Below are positions 62,364-64,000 of a stretch of DNA of 64,000 nucleotides, in pieces. This DNA comes from Azolla caroliniana (taxonomy: Eukaryota; Polypodiophyta), in the NCBI GenBank assembly GCA_043228905.1, contig JBHGNT010000004.1:21824001-21888000 (forward strand), read 5' to 3'. The position numbers and the translations under genes were made by a program. The notes under the pieces are model-generated. The model saw only the letters and a program-made list of their open reading frames with translations. It ran no database searches and was not told where the DNA came from. How positions within the stretch are numbered: position 1 is the stretch's first letter; the number at the start of each line of letters is the position of its first letter.

Positions 62364-62374
62364 GCATATATAGC
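62364..62374 (-). promoter_or_regulatory. Candidate TATA box of P450
   Basis: The minus strand reads GCTATATATGC, about 100 bases before the ATG. A TACAATACAA-rich leader lies between. No other promoter element was judged. Confidence 0.5.
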
Positions 62375-62407
62375 TCATAATTTTATAATAAATTCCACCC
62401 CCCTCCC

Positions 62408-62413
62408 CAACAC

Positions 62414-62448
<35 letters not shown>
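62408..62448. repeat. (CA)n microsatellite
   Basis: About 17 CA units upstream of the P450 promoter. Confidence 0.9.
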
Positions 62449-64000
62449 TCAATGTTGGGTCCCCATCACTTCTTGATTTTGAATCATTGTGACGTTTAAT
62501 TGCCTATCATCATCGTATCTTTTGAGAAATAGACAAAACATTGGATGTGCATCATGTATCACAATACGGATGTCCTTACCTTACCAATTTCTAAGGCCAA
62601 TAACAATATGGAACTCCTTATCAATTTCTAAGGCCAAGAACGTACCGAAAACAGCTTGGTCATTTAAGTCTTGAGAATTATTTCGCAATCTAAATCTCAT
62701 AGTCCTCTTTTTGTGGCTCGTAAAGTACGAAACATTAAAGATAGTGGGTTGTAACCCACATAGCGGTTGGTTGCCTTGAAGAATAGATAGCCTCATTTGG
62801 AAAGTGGACATATACATCATATTGACATTTGCAAGGAGGCATCATATGTATTTATGTTCTCAAGCATAACTTCGACAATACAATACAATGTAAAACATAA
62901 TGTCGAAGCATTGCACCAATACATCATATAAGATAATTGGATCTAACAAAATTTGTGTATAGCAATTCGTGGAGTTTCCTTGTTAAAATGGTAAAACTTA
63001 AAATACATAACTATGATGTTGTAGTGATAAAGGTTGTCCTCAAGGAATCTACGTTCAAATTCTAAAGTAGGCACGTTAACAATTTTCAACTATACTATGT
63101 GCACTAAGGCAATGTTAACAAAGATATCTACGACTTTACATTCCCAAAAATATTGCTTTATTAACCACTTTCCACAACCTAAGAATTGAAAACGGTATTT
63201 TTGCATTTGAGACAATGATAACGAAAACCATTTCAAGCTAAATATAATGATCCATATTTAGGTATAAAGGCTTTAAAAGTGAAAAAATGGCGAAAATTAT
63301 TGTCCATAAGAATATATTGTCTTTTGAGAGATTAAAATGGTGGAGGCATAGAACATGTATATTGTTGTTTTTCAGTACAAAGATGTAAGTTGAAGGAGAT
63401 GACACAATGCTCAAACCAAGTAATATATTACTATTTTAGAGATATGAAATTTATGAGAATGGAGCTCATGTGACAGGATGTTTAAAATTCCCAATCTAAT
63501 TGAGATTCACATGAACATACAATAGTCTAATGTTTGTAAGAACCAAACAAGAGCTTCCAAATACCAGTCTTGCCATTTTGAGCGTTTATCGTATTCTCCA
63601 TTGTGCAAGTCACCATCTCTCACTCTCCCACTTCTAGCATATACATATATTTCTGCCATGTTCAAATGCCACCAATTTTGCTTTCATTTCATTGTGTTAA
63701 GGACTTTTCTTGTTTAATATTTGAATTGTTTCCTTCTCCGACTTGTTCTACTGCCCATGTTCGAGAAACAAAAAGTGCCCTTCTTCATGACCTAGAGGTT
63801 GCGTTTTAGGTTTGTTGGTTTTAGTTATGCGAAAGGGAGATTATGGGATGAATATCTATAAGCACATGTGAAGTAAATGGGTAAAATAAATTGTTGTATT
63901 GACCAATGACAACTAAGAACATTCTATGTTTTTTGTTTACTGGTTATTTACTTATTGACAACCAAGGAAATTTGATTAGTTTAGTTAATTGGTTATCCTT
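62449..64000. other. Intergenic region, nothing recognised
   Basis: AT-rich single-copy-looking sequence with only short random frames. No gene, LTR or terminal repeat was recognised. Confidence 0.5.

Noticed and set aside
62449-64000. Short open frame at 63603-63809
   Set aside because: 68 codons, no recognised domain, in AT-rich intergenic sequence.

Overview
This window is eukaryotic nuclear DNA from a land plant. The evidence is a two-exon A-type plant cytochrome P450 gene with GT-AG intron borders at the right end, LTR retrotransposons primed by initiator tRNA-Met, Ty1/copia elements of plant type, a hAT-type MITE and a 5S-rRNA-derived (Cassandra-like) segment. A chromovirus whose proteins look like the Tcn1-like/fungal type rather than common seed-plant chromoviruses, and a second Ty3 element with fungal-looking polymerase motifs, suggest a non-flowering plant (fern, lycophyte or bryophyte), but this is inference.

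About 90% of the window is nested LTR retrotransposons. Left part (1-20178): element A (gag-only, 5' end cut by the window, ends about 4538), a decayed relic of the extra ORF of a Tat-like Ty3 element (4539-6281), then a minus-strand copia element C1 (6282-20178). C1 has gag-only element B (6403-11009) in its left LTR and chromovirus D (12310-18031) in its internal region. Middle part: a plus-strand copia element I (20179-57718) is split by copia J (21495-29596, itself carrying minus-strand copia K and an odd insert L) and by copia M (29751-54978). M contains Ty3 element E (32155-52599), which contains Tat-like Ty3 element F (37675-51175), which contains gag-only element G (37821-41484) in its 5' LTR. 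I>M>E>F>G is five levels deep, and most junctions are proven by target-site duplications or by uninterrupted copies elsewhere in the window. Right part: a minus-strand chromovirus relic H (57735-58899), a 506-bp hAT MITE (58987-59492) and the P450 gene (60119-62265, minus).

The main biological system is one family made of E plus A, B and G. All four share LTR ends (TGTCG...CGACA), the same primer binding site (TGGTGAACCCGACGTGAAG, not the usual tRNA-Met site), a related Gag, a hairpin just before the polypurine tract, and 4-bp target duplications with a central CG. E encodes Gag, protease, RT, RNase H and integrase (now broken). A, B and G encode only Gag-like proteins, so they look like TR-GAG type non-autonomous elements mobilised by E relatives. 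A separate highlight is a complete minimal type I hammerhead ribozyme motif (25035-25095, minus) in insert L, 20-odd bases downstream of a TATA box and in the same insert as a 5S-rRNA-derived pol III segment.

The only ordinary host gene seen is the P450; no tRNA or rRNA gene that looks functional is present.
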